In this document: positions 17,711 through 26,259 of the stretch, in pieces
How the letters are laid out: each line of letters opens with the position of its first letter
Numbering within the stretch: position 1 is the stretch's first letter
DNA from: Paraburkholderia agricolaris
GTDB lineage: Bacteria; Pseudomonadota; Gammaproteobacteria; Burkholderiales; Burkholderiaceae
Direction of reading: 5' to 3'
Assembly: GCF_009455635.1 (NCBI RefSeq)
Contig: NZ_QPER01000002.1
Coordinates: 2,666,001 to 2,730,000, forward strand
Length of the DNA stretch: 64,000 nucleotides
The notes under the pieces: model-generated
Databases searched by the model: none
Told to the model about the DNA's origin: nothing
The model's input: the letters and a program-made list of their open reading frames with translations, nothing else
Position numbers and translations under genes: made by a program

Positions 17711-19144
17711 TCATTGCCCTTCAGAATCGGTGGATGACGCTTGCGGCGCCGTGGATGCGAATGGCGCCGAGGCCATTGCGAGAGGCGGCAGACGGCCGCC
17801 GAGCCCCTGTTGCAGATCGGTTTGCGCGAGCCAGTAGTCCCTGAGCGCGTCGATCGCGCTGTTCACGGCGCCGATCTGGTCGCGCGAATCGGCGAGCAGT
17901 TCGAATACGCTCGCGAGCATGCCGTTATAGCGAAGCAGCAGTTCGTCCGAAATGGTTTTGCGGATCGGCACCACTTCGTCGCGATAGTGCTTCGCTACGT
18001 CGTAGTTCGTCACATAGGCCGAATACGATTCCCGCACCTCGGAGCGGGCATTGATCGCGGTCTCGGCGACGCGGTTCGCGGACTGTAGATAGATCGCTTC
18101 GGCGCGCGCCACTTTCGAGGCGCCCCAGTCGAAGACCGGAATCTCGACGCTGATCTCGTAGCCCTGCTCGCGGCCATCGGAGCTCGTAAAGTTGTTCTGA
18201 TACCCGACATCGAGCGCATTGATGAATCGTGTTGCCCGGCTCAGGCCTAGAGAACGGGCCACGCTTTGCGTCTGCAGCTTCGCGGCCTGAATGTCCAGGC
18301 GGTTCTCCATCGCGAAGCGCTCGAGATCCGGCAACTCGGGCCGGGTTGCAGGCAGGTCGGGCAGACGCTCGGGGAGGTCATACCGGGCCTGCGAACCCCA
18401 TAGGCCCATCGTACGAGTGAGTTTTTCCTGCGCGGATACGGACTGTTGCCGCGCCTTCGCCAGTTGCGCGACGGCTTGCGCGTAGAAGGCCTGCTCACGC
18501 GCGTAGTCGAGCTTGCTGAAATTGCCGGCCTGCTGCATGCGCAGCGCGAGCTCGGCACCGGCTTGCGCCGAGTCCTTCACCTGCTCCGCGTAGGCAGCCG
18601 ATTGCTTCGTCGCGACGGCACCGATATAGGCACGGCGCGCGTCGGCGGCGACCTTGAGCATGGCATCCGCCGCGAGCAGCCGGGTCTGCTCGAAACGGCC
18701 GCTTTCAATGCGTGTCGCCAAGGGCAGCGTCAGCACGCTCAACAGGCCGAGCGTGAACGTGCGGCTGATGCTCAGATCGCTGCCCCCGTGTGTACGGCTG
18801 AATGTGAAGCCGGGATTCGGCAACCGTCCCGCCTGCACCAGGTCCGCCTCGGCAATGCCGAGTTCGCTGTACGAGGCTTGCAATCCACGGTTGTTCAGCA
18901 GTGCGATCTGGACCGCGTCGTCCATGCTGAGTGGCCCGGACAACAGTTCTTGCGTACGCCGGGTTACAGCGCTGCGGTTTTCGTCCGTTCTCACCAGCAC
19001 GGCGTCTTTTCCAAGCCGCTGCGATGCCGTGTTGGAAACAGTGTCGAAGCCGCCGTCCTTCGAAAACGTCGTGCAGCCGGTGAGAAACACCAGCACGGTG
19101 ACGGCGGCGATAAAGCGGCTATCTGGAAAGGGAGTGCGCTTCAT
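17711..19144 (-). CDS. TolC-family outer membrane efflux lipoprotein
   Basis: 477 residues with a lipoprotein signal (VLVFLTGCTTF, lipobox Cys) and the two outer membrane efflux protein repeats, each with long amphipathic helices (DAVQIALLNNRGLQASYSEL; RLDIQAAKLQTQSVARSLGL-like stretch). Such proteins form the outer membrane channel of a heavy-metal or drug efflux pump. No RND or adaptor subunit lies next to it. It overlaps the stop of its upstream neighbour (ATGA), precedes the multicopper oxidase by one base, and so belongs to the copper operon. Confidence 0.88.
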   Translation of the reverse strand: MKRTPFPDSRFIAAVTVLVFLTGCTTFSKDGGFDTVSNTASQRLGKDAVLVRTDENRSAVTRRTQELLSGPLSMDDAVQIALLNNRGLQASYSELGIAEADLVQAGRLPNPGFTFSRTHGGSDLSISRTFTLGLLSVLTLPLATRIESGRFEQTRLLAADAMLKVAADARRAYIGAVATKQSAAYAEQVKDSAQAGAELALRMQQAGNFSKLDYAREQAFYAQAVAQLAKARQQSVSAQEKLTRTMGLWGSQARYDLPERLPDLPATRPELPDLERFAMENRLDIQAAKLQTQSVARSLGLSRATRFINALDVGYQNNFTSSDGREQGYEISVEIPVFDWGASKVARAEAIYLQSANRVAETAINARSEVRESYSAYVTNYDVAKHYRDEVVPIRKTISDELLLRYNGMLASVFELLADSRDQIGAVNSAIDALRDYWLAQTDLQQGLGGRLPPLAMASAPFASTAPQASSTDSEGQ

Positions 19145-19464
19145 TTCGCCGGCTCCTCGTGATGGGCGCCGTACTGGTCATCGTTGGTGCCATCGTTGGC
19201 ATCATCATCAGCGTCACTGCCCGAATGCATTTGACCGTGGTTCATTCCGGCCCCGCCGGATGGACTCGCCACCGCGCGATTGAGCGCTTGCCAGCCGGGT
19301 GTTTTCTGCTCCCGGTAAGGTCGATAGTCCGCAAAGACTGACGGTACATTCACAGCAGGAACCGATGCCGCCGGATCCGCCGGATCGGGACGTGTGGGCA
19401 TGGCGTGCACGAGCGCCGGCAATACTGCCGTCGCGCCGAGCAGCGCCGCAATAAACGTTCGCAT
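19141..19464 (-). CDS. Small exported protein of the copper operon
   Basis: 107 residues with an N-terminal signal peptide (FIAALLGATAVLPALVHA) and a mature part containing a Pro/Ala stretch, YRPYREQKTPGWQALNRAV, a Met/His motif GMNHGQMHSG and an Asp-rich tail ending in HHEEPAK. The His/Met residues suggest copper binding in the periplasm. It is translationally coupled (ATGA) to the TolC-type gene. Its family has no assigned activity that I know of; a metal-binding role is inferred from composition and context. Confidence 0.72.
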   Translation of the reverse strand: MRTFIAALLGATAVLPALVHAMPTRPDPADPAASVPAVNVPSVFADYRPYREQKTPGWQALNRAVASPSGGAGMNHGQMHSGSDADDDANDGTNDDQYGAHHEEPAK

Positions 19465-19557
19465 TGATTTTCTCGTCGTATGCCACCTGGACGGCCGACG
19501 TGCAACGTGCGGCCATCAAGGCGAAATTGAACATCGCAGCATCACGCTGCGAAAGAA

Positions 19558-19983
19558 CTAGACGACAGAGATTCGGGGAGGTCGCTCGATGCCGTCGGTC
19601 AGAAACGACGCGACGCGGGCTGCAGGAGGAAGAGGTACGGCGAAAGGAACAACGGCGGCGGATATCGCCGCTAACGAATCGGCCGGCAAACCACCGCCGA
19701 AACAGCAGGACGCGCAAGCCGGGCAGATGTGAGCATGATGCGCACCGCCCGGATGACTGTGATTCTGGGCCTGCACACTGGCGTCATCATGGCCGCTAGC
19801 GGCCATCATCATTTCGGCTCCGCCATGCTGATGGGTCATCTCACTGGCATTCTGACGATGCATGCCCCCCCCTTCCCCACCGATCTGCGAGGACTCGCAT
19901 TTCATGGAGACGGCCGCGAACGACTGAACCGGAAGGCTCAGCGCGAGCAGCACGACGAGGAAAAGTTTGCGCCAGTAAGACAT
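19558..19983 (-). CDS. His/Cys-rich exported protein, copper-associated
   Basis: 141 residues from the ATG at 19983; the frame further upstream has no signal-like features. A signal peptide (KLFLVVLLALSLPVQSFAA) is followed by a His/Met-rich segment with HQHGGAEMMMA and HSHPGGAHHAH, then CPACASCCFGG and a hydrophobic stretch. It probably binds or senses metal at the membrane. It lies 93 bp upstream of the next operon gene and faces the CopZ-like chaperone across a copper-type operator. I do not recognise a named family with confidence. Confidence 0.65.
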   Translation of the reverse strand: MSYWRKLFLVVLLALSLPVQSFAAVSMKCESSQIGGEGGGMHRQNASEMTHQHGGAEMMMAASGHDDASVQAQNHSHPGGAHHAHICPACASCCFGGGLPADSLAAISAAVVPFAVPLPPAARVASFLTDGIERPPRISVV

Positions 19984-20105
19984 GGGTACGGAGTCTAGCA
20001 CGCTGATTAAGAAGACTGTAAGGCAGGAAGCGGGTCGGCCCGGGCCATTTTTTTTGCACCCCGAGGGTTCACGGCCGCTGACAACATGAACAAGGATAGA
20101 TACGC

Positions 20106-20136
20106 TTGACCTTCCCGCCGTGGGAAGGTCCAAGCT
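20106..20136 (+). promoter_or_regulatory. CueR/MerR-type copper operator-promoter
   Basis: A -35 box TTGACC (20106-20111) overlaps the dyad ACCTTCCC (20109-20116) / GGGAAGGT (20122-20129), followed after a long 19-bp spacer by CAAGCT (20131-20136) at the -10 position. This is the classic arrangement of CueR-controlled copper promoters, in which the regulator untwists an overlong spacer. It drives the CopZ-like gene starting at 20167 and lies 123 bp ahead of the divergent copper gene start. Confidence 0.8.
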
Positions 20137-20166
20137 CAGGTTCTGACTTCACACTGGAGGTAGGAA

Positions 20167-20364
20167 ATGGAATTCGCAATCCCGGATATGACGTGCGGCG
20201 GCTGCGCCAATGCGATTGCCCGTGCAGTGACTGGCCTCGACCCCGCGGCGAAGCTCGACGTCGATGTCGCCGTTAAAATCGTGAAGGTCGCGTCGAGCTT
20301 GCCACCGCAACGCGTCATCGAGGCAATCGAGGCGGCGGGCTTTCATGCTTCGCTCAGGACCTGA
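20167..20364 (+). CDS. Copper chaperone, heavy-metal-associated (HMA) domain
   Basis: 65 residues, a single HMA domain with the metal-binding motif MTCGGC near residue 8 and the characteristic C-terminal VIEAIEAAGFHA. Such CopZ/Atx1-like proteins carry Cu(I) in the cytosol to a P-type ATPase or a regulator. No CopA ATPase is in the window, so its partner is elsewhere. A TGGAGG ribosome binding site lies just upstream, and the CueR-type operator sits 31 bp before the start. Confidence 0.9.
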   Translation: MEFAIPDMTCGGCANAIARAVTGLDPAAKLDVDVAVKIVKVASSLPPQRVIEAIEAAGFHASLRT

Positions 20365-20466
20365 ACAGAGCGCATCAGGCCATGTCTGATGCGTTGCGCG
20401 CGCCCCCTGTTCGCAGCATCATTCATGGCCGTCCGATATCCCCTTGTCCCAAACGGAACACCCAAT

Positions 20467-20874
20467 ATGAAAAACATGAAAAATCTTCGCGCATTCCGTG
20501 CCCTTTGCGTTGTGAGCGGCATGGCATTCGTTGTCGCGGCAACGCCCGTCCACGCGCAGCAGGCGGCGTCGATGCCCGGCATGGACATGTCCGGCCCGGC
20601 GGACACCGGATCGAGTGCGTCGACCCAGGCTTTCAAGGACGCCGACGAGAAAATGATGCAGGCCATGGACGCACCGACCTACACGGGCGATGCCGACAAG
20701 GACTTCGTCGCGCATATGATCCCGCACCATCAGGGCGCGGTCGAAATGGCCCAGGTAGAGCTGAAATACGGCAAGGATCCCGAGCTGAAACGCCTGGCCC
20801 GCAACATTATCAAGGCGCAACACGAGGAGATCGCGTTCATGCAGCGCTGGCAGGCGAAGCACGGCGACAAGTGA
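20467..20874 (+). CDS. DUF305 periplasmic protein
   Basis: 135 residues from the ATG at 20467. A signal peptide ending in VHAQQA is followed by SMPGMDMSG, a Met-rich copper-type motif, and the DUF305 core HMIPHHQGAVEMAQ with its conserved histidines, then IKAQHEEIAFMQRW. DUF305 proteins are frequent in copper-resistance clusters and related to ferritin-like folds; their chemistry is unsettled. It is 102 bp downstream of the chaperone and probably shares its copper-responsive promoter. Confidence 0.87.
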   Translation: MKNMKNLRAFRALCVVSGMAFVVAATPVHAQQAASMPGMDMSGPADTGSSASTQAFKDADEKMMQAMDAPTYTGDADKDFVAHMIPHHQGAVEMAQVELKYGKDPELKRLARNIIKAQHEEIAFMQRWQAKHGDK

Positions 20875-20992
20875 CAACAGGTACGATTGCCGCCTCAACA
20901 CTTTGACGTTTAGAAGTTTCAATGCCCTGCTTGACCCTCACGCAACGTCAGGTTTTAGTCTCCATGCAGGCATGAAGAAAGGAGCAATTTCG

Positions 20993-22012
20993 ATGCTGCT
21001 GAAAGTAGGTGAACTAGCCAGGCGATCCGGCATTACGGTACGCACGCTTCATCACTACGACGCAATCGGCTTGCTCACGCCTTCTGCCCGCTCCGATTCG
21101 GGCTACCGGCTCTACAACCGCGACGACATCGCCAGGCTGCACCAGATTCAGGCGATGCGGCGGCTGGACCTGTCGCTGGCCGACATCGGAGCCTTGCTGG
21201 CCAGACCGGACTCCTCCCTCGCTTCGGTTGTCGAGCAGCAGATCGCAGCGCTGACTCGACAGATCGATCGGGCAACCGACCTGCGCGACAGGCTTTATCG
21301 TTTGCGCGGGCAGTTGATGACGGGAGAAGAACCCGATCTTGCCGACTGGCTAACCACGTTGGAGTTGATGACCATGCAAGATAAATATCTTACGCAGGAA
21401 GAGCAGAACCAGCTTCGTTCGAACAAGAGCGCCGGGGCGGCCGACTGGCCGGCATTGATTCAGGCGGTGCACGCGCTGATGGATCGCGGCATTCCTGTCG
21501 AAAGCAACGAGGCCCAGGCGTTGGCGCAGCGCTGGACCTCGCTGGTGGCCGATTACACCGGCGGCGATCCGAGTCTGCTTTCGAAGCTCGACACCATGCA
21601 TCGCAATGAACCGTCGCTGCAGGTGAAAAGCGGTATTACGACTGAGTTGATGGCGTATATGACACGGGCTATCAGACACTCGAAGTTCGCGCTCTATGCA
21701 AAATACCTGTCACCGCAGGAACTGCAACGCATGCGTGACGGAGACGAGCGTTACGTCTCCGAGTGGCCGGGTCTCGTCGCGGAAATCCGGCGCGCTATGG
21801 AAAGCGGTAAAACCGCTCACGAGCCATCGGTTCAAAAGCTCGCGCTGCACTGGATGGACCTGTTCAACGATTATGTCGGCCCGGACCCGGAAACTCACCG
21901 GAAACTGCGCGCCGCCTACGAGAACGAACCCGCGATCCTGGCGGGCACGGGCATCGATCAGGCCATGCTCGCCTATCTTCGCGATGCGCTGGAGATCGCG
22001 CAGCCGCATTGA
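20993..22012 (+). CDS. MerR-family regulator with two TipAS-like domains
   Basis: 339 residues from the ATG at 20993, preceded by GGAG eight bases upstream. The first ~70 residues are a MerR winged helix (VGELARRSGITVRTLHHYD, then SGYRLYNRDDI) followed by a coiled-coil. The rest contains two similar segments, about 125-215 and 235-325, each with WPxLxxxxxxxMxxG, an LAxxWxxLxxDYxGxDP-like stretch and a closing AYMTRAI or AYLRDAL. These match the TipAS antibiotic-binding domain, normally present once. It probably activates genes on binding a hydrophobic drug. It follows the copper genes but lacks CueR-type metal cysteines, so it is unlikely to serve the copper operator. Confidence 0.8.
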   Translation: MLLKVGELARRSGITVRTLHHYDAIGLLTPSARSDSGYRLYNRDDIARLHQIQAMRRLDLSLADIGALLARPDSSLASVVEQQIAALTRQIDRATDLRDRLYRLRGQLMTGEEPDLADWLTTLELMTMQDKYLTQEEQNQLRSNKSAGAADWPALIQAVHALMDRGIPVESNEAQALAQRWTSLVADYTGGDPSLLSKLDTMHRNEPSLQVKSGITTELMAYMTRAIRHSKFALYAKYLSPQELQRMRDGDERYVSEWPGLVAEIRRAMESGKTAHEPSVQKLALHWMDLFNDYVGPDPETHRKLRAAYENEPAILAGTGIDQAMLAYLRDALEIAQPH

Positions 22013-22132
22013 GGTGGTGCGGTGCGGTGTGGTGAGCAATACGCGGTGGGGACCATGCGCACGAACTTCATAGCGAAGTATGCGCAATGGCTTCCTCGTG
22101 GATATCGAACGCGTCCATCACCTGACTGGCGC

Positions 22133-23077
22133 TCACGCGCAACGCTCTGCCGCGTGTCGCGCAACATGCTTCCGATAGGCGAGTCCGGCAAGTGCGATGT
22201 CCTGCAAGCCGATGCCGACCGCCTTGTAGACGATGATGTCGTGTGCGTGGACGCGCCCCGCCGCCCTCACGTCGAGCACATCGCCCAGTTCGACGACCTC
22301 GCTCCAGTCGAAAGTGCCCGCCACGGCCTGCACCAGATCCCCGGCCTCTTCCCTTGCCTGTTCGCGCAACTCGACAACGATGCGAGCCGCGCGCGAAAGC
22401 GTCGCGTCGTCGAGTTCGCGTGTGGTCGGCAGGCTCGAGCCGATCGCCGCGATCAGCGTGCCGGACGCGAGCGCTGCGCCGTCGAACAAGGCACCGGTTG
22501 CACGGGTCGCGGTCACGATCACATCGGCGCCGCGCACGGCGTTCGCCGCGTCGGCAGGTATCGCTTCGATACCGCGCGCTCCGTAACGGCTGTTTAACCG
22601 GTCGCACAGCGCCTCCACGCCTTCGAGTCCGACAATCCTGAACGAGCACAAGCCTGTATGTTCGGCAAGCGCCTGAGCATGAGCCTGTCCCTGCACCCCC
22701 GTTCCATACAGCGCCACCGTTCGCGCATCGGCGCGCGCCAACGCGCGAACCGCGATGACCGTCGTGGCCGCCGTTCTGATGCGAGTGAGCGCATTGGCAT
22801 CCAGGGTGGCGAGCAGACTGCCGTCCAGGGTCGAGAACAGCACGATCGAAAAGCTGAAGCGCCCGTTGATCGTCGTGTACACCTTCGCTCCCGTCACACC
22901 GGCATCCGGCAATACGGCGCCGAGCGTCGACAGTTTCACTGCGCCCGCCTCCGTGCGCACACGGCGCTGAACTGCCGCGCGACGTTGCGCCAATGCGCGG
23001 AAGGCCTCCTCGAGCGCAGGAATGGCCTCATCGAAATGGACCAGCTCGTCGATCTGCGCATCGCTCAAATGAATCAT
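22133..23077 (-). CDS. Ornithine cyclodeaminase / mu-crystallin family protein
   Basis: 314 residues with the family layout: a substrate-binding N terminus (TGAKVYTTINGRFSFSI), the segment DANALTRIRTAATTVIA, and a Rossmann NAD(P) motif VALYGTGVQGQAHAQAL, ending KAVGIGLQDIALA. Members interconvert imines and amino acids: ornithine to proline, or reduction of cyclic imino acids such as pyrroline-2-carboxylate. It is the last gene of the diiron-enzyme operon, 42 bp after the reductase gene. There an imine-handling step on an amine-derived intermediate is a reasonable inference. The GGAGA ribosome binding site supports the start. Confidence 0.85.
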   Translation of the reverse strand: MIHLSDAQIDELVHFDEAIPALEEAFRALAQRRAAVQRRVRTEAGAVKLSTLGAVLPDAGVTGAKVYTTINGRFSFSIVLFSTLDGSLLATLDANALTRIRTAATTVIAVRALARADARTVALYGTGVQGQAHAQALAEHTGLCSFRIVGLEGVEALCDRLNSRYGARGIEAIPADAANAVRGADVIVTATRATGALFDGAALASGTLIAAIGSSLPTTRELDDATLSRAARIVVELREQAREEAGDLVQAVAGTFDWSEVVELGDVLDVRAAGRVHAHDIIVYKAVGIGLQDIALAGLAYRKHVARHAAERCA

Positions 23078-23119
23078 GAATAAGGTCTCCTTGATGCCGG
23101 TGCGGCACGCGTCAGGTTG

Positions 23120-24133
23120 TTATTCGACGGTTGCCGGGGCGTGCTGGAAAGTAAAACTATCCGCATACAGATGATCGATGCTCGCGCCCTGCGAGATGAA
23201 CGCCCGTTTCGCATCGGCGATCATGGCCGGCGAGCCGCACAGATACGCCGCGTGCTCCGACAGATCGGCGTAATCGTCACACACTGCGTGCTGCACATAG
23301 CCGCGCCGGCCCGCCCAGCGCTCATCCGCCCGCGACAGCACGGGCACATAGCGGAACTCGTAGAGGCGCTGCGCCCATTGGGCGATCTCATCATGAAAAT
23401 AGAGATCGGCCGACGTGCGCCCGCCCCAATACAAGCTCACAGGCGGGCAATCGGGATCGTCCATCAACGATTCGAGCATGGCTTTGAGCGGCGCAAGACC
23501 GGTGCCGGTCGCCACCATCAGCAGAGGCCGGTAGTCTTCCGCGTGAAGGCGGAACGTGCCCAGCGGCAGTTCCACCTCGAGGCTGTCGCCAACCTTGAGC
23601 CCGGCGATCACACGATCGGTAAAGTGGCCGCCGGGAATCTTGCGCACGTGAAAATCGATCTGCCCGCCTTCGGCCGCCGATGCCATCGAGAAACTCCGGC
23701 CGCTGCCATCTTCGAGCAGCACGTTCATGTACTGGCCCGGGCGATACCGAAGCGCGGCCTCGGCGGGCAGCATCAACGTGAGATGGGTGACATCGCGGCT
23801 CAGCGCGCGTATTCCGCTGATGCGGGCCGCGTGCCGCGCGGGCTCCGAAGCCGGAGCTCCACCGTGACCCGCACCGATCACCATGTCGCTGCGCGGCCTC
23901 GCCTGGCAGGCGAGCGCAAACCCCGCGTCGGCCTCCTCCGGCGTGAGGCCGAGTGGAAACTCTTCGTAGTCGAGCGTGCCGCCCAGCACCTTGATGCGGC
24001 ACGTGCCGCAACCGCCGAACTGACAATCGTGGGCAAGCGCCACGTTCGCGCGCAGTGCGGCGCTCAGCAGCGACTCGTCGTGCTCCGCTGCGAAGCACGC
24101 GCCCGTTTCGAGTACCTGAATCTGATAAGACAT
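23120..24133 (-). CDS. Ferredoxin-NAD(P)H reductase with N-terminal [2Fe-2S] domain
   Basis: 337 residues. The N-terminal plant-type ferredoxin domain has Cys37, Cys42, Cys45 and Cys76 (HDCQFGGCGTC, then ALACQ). The FAD-binding domain has RSFSMAS, and the NAD-binding domain has VATGTGLAPLKAML and a late YLCGSPAMI. Such proteins pass electrons from NAD(P)H to an oxygenase, as BenC or XylA-type reductases do. It sits in the operon headed by the diiron enzyme, with two stand-alone ferredoxins nearby, so it is the likely electron source for that enzyme. Confidence 0.92.
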   Translation of the reverse strand: MSYQIQVLETGACFAAEHDESLLSAALRANVALAHDCQFGGCGTCRIKVLGGTLDYEEFPLGLTPEEADAGFALACQARPRSDMVIGAGHGGAPASEPARHAARISGIRALSRDVTHLTLMLPAEAALRYRPGQYMNVLLEDGSGRSFSMASAAEGGQIDFHVRKIPGGHFTDRVIAGLKVGDSLEVELPLGTFRLHAEDYRPLLMVATGTGLAPLKAMLESLMDDPDCPPVSLYWGGRTSADLYFHDEIAQWAQRLYEFRYVPVLSRADERWAGRRGYVQHAVCDDYADLSEHAAYLCGSPAMIADAKRAFISQGASIDHLYADSFTFQHAPATVE

Positions 24134-24178
24134 GAACGCTACCTCATGACGAGATCATCCGGACGACGGGCCGTCGGC

Positions 24179-24658
24179 TCACTTCTTGATGTCGGCTTCC
24201 ACCAGCACGCTATGGCCCTGTGCCGAAAGCAGTTCGTGCAGCGCCTGCAAGGCGGCGACCCCACACTGGGTGTCCTGCTCGCCGTTGCCGCCGCTAAGTC
24301 CGATGCCACCGATCACCTGGCCGTCGACAACGACCGGAAAGCCGCCGACAAAGGCGGCAAATTTGCCCTCGAAACTCCACTGGATGCCGAATGCTTCGTT
24401 CCCCGGCAATGCCGGGCCGTTGGGCGGCGTGGTGAAAAGATGAGTGGAACGTTTATGACCGGCGGCTGTGAACGCCTTGTTCCAGGCGATCTGCGGCCCG
24501 GTGATGCGGGCGCCGTCCATCCGCTCGAGCACCAGCGGATAACCGCCGTCGTCAACGACGCAAATCGATTCGAGCACATTGATCTGCTGCGCCCGAGCGA
24601 TCGCGGCACGAATCATCTCGCGTGCCTCGGCCAGTTCCAGTCGAAATACCTGTTTCAT
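24179..24658 (-). CDS. GlcG/HbpS-family haem-binding-like protein
   Basis: 159 residues, the usual size of the family, with VVDDGGYPLVLERMDGA near the start and the glycine-rich VVVDGQVIGGIGLSGG with the DxQ-C sequence near the end. GlcG/HbpS proteins bind haem or small ligands and often sit in catabolic operons as accessory or tautomerase-like proteins without proven activity. It lies between the aldehyde dehydrogenase (33 bp) and the reductase gene (45 bp). AGAGGA precedes the start. Confidence 0.87.
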   Translation of the reverse strand: MKQVFRLELAEAREMIRAAIARAQQINVLESICVVDDGGYPLVLERMDGARITGPQIAWNKAFTAAGHKRSTHLFTTPPNGPALPGNEAFGIQWSFEGKFAAFVGGFPVVVDGQVIGGIGLSGGNGEQDTQCGVAALQALHELLSAQGHSVLVEADIKK

Positions 24659-24691
24659 TGTGATGTCCTCTGTATAACGAAACGGTATCGG

Positions 24692-26152
24692 TCAGATGCC
24701 CCGATACACCGTCTTGATCTGCGTATAAAACTCCAGCCCGCCACGGCCCGATTCGCGAAAAGTCGATGTGCTCGAACGCTTCAGGCCGCCGAATGGCGCG
24801 TTGATTGCATTGCCCGTGGTGGTGCGGTTGATTTTTACGGTGCCCGCCTCGATGTCTTCGGCGAAACGGTGCATATGGCGCGGATTGGCTGTGGCAATCG
24901 CCGCCGACAAGCCGTATTCGGTGTCGTTCGCCTTGGCAATCGCGTCTTCATAACTGGTCACCGTCACAATCGCGATGACCGGCCCGAAGATTTCCTCGCG
25001 GCAAATGCGCATCTGCTGAGTGACGTCCGTGAAGATCGCGGGTGTCACGTAATAACCGTGGTCATATTCCGGCCCGCCAAGGCGCTCGCCACCGTATAGA
25101 TGCGTGGCTTCCGCCTTGCCCGACGCGATGTAGGCCAGCACGGTGTCGAGTTGCTTCTGCGTTGCCAGCGGACCGAGGTCCATGCCCGGTGTGCGGCCGC
25201 TGCCGATCTTGAGTTGCTTCACCTTGGCCAGTAACTTGTCGGTGAATGCCTCGCGCACGTTCTGCATCACGAGCACGCGACTCGTGCCGGTGCATGCCTG
25301 ACCCGTCAGCGAGAAGCCGCCCTTGATCGTGAGATCGACCGCGCGGTCCAGATCGGCGTCGTCCATCACGATGAGCGGGTTCTTGCCGCCCAGCTCCATC
25401 TGGGTGCGCGTGGTGAGCGGCACCGCACGGTGAATCTGTTCGCCCGCCGCGGTGGAACCGGTAAACGACACCGCCCGCACAACCGGCGCTTCGGTCAGCG
25501 CCGCGCCGATTTCCGATGCGCGCCCCGTGATGTAGTTGAGCACGCCAGCGGGAATGCCCGCCTGCACCAGCGCTTCGGTGAGCCGGTAGCCGATCAGCGG
25601 CGCATCGGACGAAGGCTTGAAGATCACCGTGTTGCCCGCAATCAGAGCCGGCGCGATCTTGCGTGCCGGAATCGAGATCGGGAAATTCCACGGTGTAATG
25701 ACTGTCACCACGCCGAGTGGTTCGCGCTGCGTATGAACGGTCATGTCGGGGTCGTCGCTCGGGAAGGTCTCGCCGGAAAACGACTGCCCCTCCACTGCAT
25801 AGAAGCGCAGCACCTGCGCGGAGCGAAGAATCTCGTCCTTGCTCTGCGCGAGCGGCTTGCCCTCCTCGCGGGTGAGTTCTTCTGCGAACACGTCTGCATG
25901 GTGTTCCAGCCATGCTGCCGCGCCAGTCAGGACCTTCGCGCGCTGCACGACCGGCGTGCGCCGCCAGGCTGCAAAAGCGCCCGAAGCCGCAGCGAGCGCC
26001 GCGTTGGCATCGTCGAGCGTCGATGCCTGAAAGCGGCCGACAATGTCGCGCGTGTCGGCGGGATTCACGTTAGCAAACGTGCGGCCACTGAGGCTCGCGG
26101 TCCATTCGCCCGCGATGTGATTCCTGAACTCGGATGTTGCCGGATTGCTCAT
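24692..26152 (-). CDS. NAD(P)-dependent aldehyde dehydrogenase
   Basis: 486 residues from the ATG at 26152. Motifs: VVTVITPWNFPISIPARK, cofactor-site FTGSTAAGEQIH, the catalytic-base region MELGGKNPLIV, and the nucleophile Cys in GFSLTGQACTGTSRV. The family oxidises aldehydes to carboxylic acids. In this operon, 107 bp after the diiron enzyme, it would dispose of an aldehyde released by oxidative cleavage or by amine oxidation. It resembles succinate-semialdehyde and alpha-ketoglutarate-semialdehyde dehydrogenases in general layout; the actual substrate is not determinable. Confidence 0.93.
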   Translation of the reverse strand: MSNPATSEFRNHIAGEWTASLSGRTFANVNPADTRDIVGRFQASTLDDANAALAAASGAFAAWRRTPVVQRAKVLTGAAAWLEHHADVFAEELTREEGKPLAQSKDEILRSAQVLRFYAVEGQSFSGETFPSDDPDMTVHTQREPLGVVTVITPWNFPISIPARKIAPALIAGNTVIFKPSSDAPLIGYRLTEALVQAGIPAGVLNYITGRASEIGAALTEAPVVRAVSFTGSTAAGEQIHRAVPLTTRTQMELGGKNPLIVMDDADLDRAVDLTIKGGFSLTGQACTGTSRVLVMQNVREAFTDKLLAKVKQLKIGSGRTPGMDLGPLATQKQLDTVLAYIASGKAEATHLYGGERLGGPEYDHGYYVTPAIFTDVTQQMRICREEIFGPVIAIVTVTSYEDAIAKANDTEYGLSAAIATANPRHMHRFAEDIEAGTVKINRTTTGNAINAPFGGLKRSSTSTFRESGRGGLEFYTQIKTVYRGI

Positions 26153-26259
26153 GACGGATACCTGTACGGATGCTGCGACGGCGATCAGGCGATCGCACTG
26201 CCGCAACGGGTGCTTACAGAAAAGCGGTGCAAGAACGTGATGCCTGCGCCGCAGTACGC

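Noticed and set aside
20993..22012. This MerR protein as the CueR acting on the copper operator
   Set aside because: It lacks the metal-binding cysteines near the end of the dimerisation helix and has TipAS-type drug-binding domains instead.
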